NCBI GenBank assembly: GCA_002298545.1
Contig: DBKQ01000082.1
Location: forward strand, 1 to 34,604
Direction: 5' to 3'
Length of the DNA stretch: 34,604 nucleotides
Source: Prevotella sp. UBA746
GTDB taxonomy: Bacteria; Bacteroidota; Bacteroidia; Bacteroidales; Bacteroidaceae
The notes under the pieces were generated by a model, which saw only the letters and a program-made list of their open reading frames with translations, had not been told where the DNA came from and ran no database searches. Of this stretch, positions 33,959 through 34,604 are shown one piece after another. The first letter of the stretch is position 1; each line of letters opens with the position of its first letter. Position numbers and translations under genes: made by a program.

Positions 33959-34604
33959 TTAAACAAAAGCAAGAATAATTACAACAAATAGTAACATGGA
34001 GATTGTCAAAAGCATAGCTATGAGGGCAAAACATCCATTCTTTTGTTTCTGCATTCGCCTTTTATCATCAAGATAGGTCGTACCATTATCTCCGAATGTG
34101 TATCGGCGAGTATCAAAAGACCAACTTAACATAACCTTAATGTCGCAAGCTTCTAACTCCTCTTTCTTATCTGTAAATTTCTTATAGTCAGCAACAGCTG
34201 TTTTGGCAAGTCGCGTTCTTGTATCTTCAAATAATTTATGTGCATAGTTCTTTTCCCCTTCAAAGAACTTAATCAAAACGGCTTTTCCTTTTATGTCAAT
34301 ACAAGAAGTCTTGCTATCAATATGTGGGACAAGTAAAAATAGGCAATATACACGCTGCCCTTCTGTAAAATCTTTGATTTCATCATCAAAATCAAAACTA
34401 TTAGGACAGCCAACAAGGGTGTTATCTTCTCGATAAATGCCATATTGATTAAGACTTTCCAAATGCACAACATCTACATATCCACTAAATACTCCTGCTT
34501 GCCATTTCTTTCTATCAAAGTACCAATCTGCATTATCTATTTTTACAGTAAAAGTATCATAAGTTTTCTTTCCTGTTTTGTCGCTTTGTGGAAACTTATA
34601 AAAT
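33959..34604 (-). CDS. Tail-anchored protein of unknown function, N-terminus beyond window
   Basis: The frame is open to the right edge (FYKFPQSDKTGKKTYDTFTVKID...), so only the C-terminal 214 residues are seen. A GTG inside at 34468 is not the real start. The visible part is polar, with a beta-rich stretch (GQRVYCLFLLVPHID, KAVLIKFFEGEKNYA) and then a single C-terminal membrane segment (CFALIAMLLTISMLLFVVIILAFV) ending at the stop. That layout suggests a cytoplasmic domain anchored by its tail. No family is recognised. Confidence 0.7.
   Translation of the reverse strand, partial: FYKFPQSDKTGKKTYDTFTVKIDNADWYFDRKKWQAGVFSGYVDVVHLESLNQYGIYREDNTLVGCPNSFDFDDEIKDFTEGQRVYCLFLLVPHIDSKTSCIDIKGKAVLIKFFEGEKNYAHKLFEDTRTRLAKTAVADYKKFTDKKEELEACDIKVMLSWSFDTRRYTFGDNGTTYLDDKRRMQKQKNGCFALIAMLLTISMLLFVVIILAFV

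Overview
The window looks like the chromosome of a Prevotella-type member of the Bacteroidales. Three things point there. Several intergenic regions carry the Bacteroidetes promoter pattern (TTTG, about 20 nt, TAnnTTTG). Two close paralogues of the AAA-ATPase-like/PDDEXK family that is expanded in Bacteroidales are present. There is also an exported GH2 beta-galactosidase, and few genes have a clear Shine-Dalgarno sequence. This taxonomic reading is inference; no rRNA gene is present.

Layout. 1-7410 (all minus): a window-truncated AAA-ATPase-like gene, the sbcD-sbcC DNA-end nuclease pair, and a full paralogue of the first gene. The two paralogues share a duplicated promoter. 7506-9840 (minus): a small von Willebrand A protein, a long imperfect hairpin, and a C69 dipeptidase. 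10164-10619 (plus): an Hsp20 chaperone followed by a strong terminator. 10690-11010: a good plus-strand promoter among three CGAAAC-N4-GTTTCG-type palindromes, then what looks like a decayed small gene. 11024-21353 (minus): a five-gene, tightly coupled defence operon. 21354-22546: about 1.2 kb without a convincing gene, holding a candidate structured leader RNA ending in a terminator and dense short repeats. 22547-27032 (minus): a second compact operon of a PDDEXK transposase/nuclease-like protein, a PLD-DEAD helicase-DUF3427 protein and a Nudix hydrolase. 27274-32053 (plus): a secreted beta-galactosidase, an aldo/keto reductase and a YdeI-like protein, then two gene fragments that mark a deletion. 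32540-34604 (minus): a small ORF, an XRE regulator, a GNAT acetyltransferase and a tail-anchored protein cut by the window edge.

The centrepiece is the 11-21 kb operon. BrxP (PAPS-reductase/DndC-like ATP pyrophosphatase with ferredoxin clusters), BrxC/PglY ATPase, PglZ phosphatase and BrxL AAA+ protein, with no PglX methylase, is the gene set of type 4 BREX. Between brxP and brxC lies a 142-residue gene, one base after brxP and six bases before brxC. Its sequence resembles the sulfur-binding domain of phosphorothioate-dependent McrA-type endonucleases, but it has no HNH nuclease domain. If that is right, the operon carries both a candidate DNA sulfur-modifying enzyme (BrxP) and a free-standing reader of that mark. 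No promoter is visible directly before brxP. The nearest -7 box lies upstream of the candidate leader RNA, whose terminator sits between it and brxP, so expression may be controlled by attenuation. The helicase-Nudix operon on the other side of the repeat-rich gap is a second candidate defence module.
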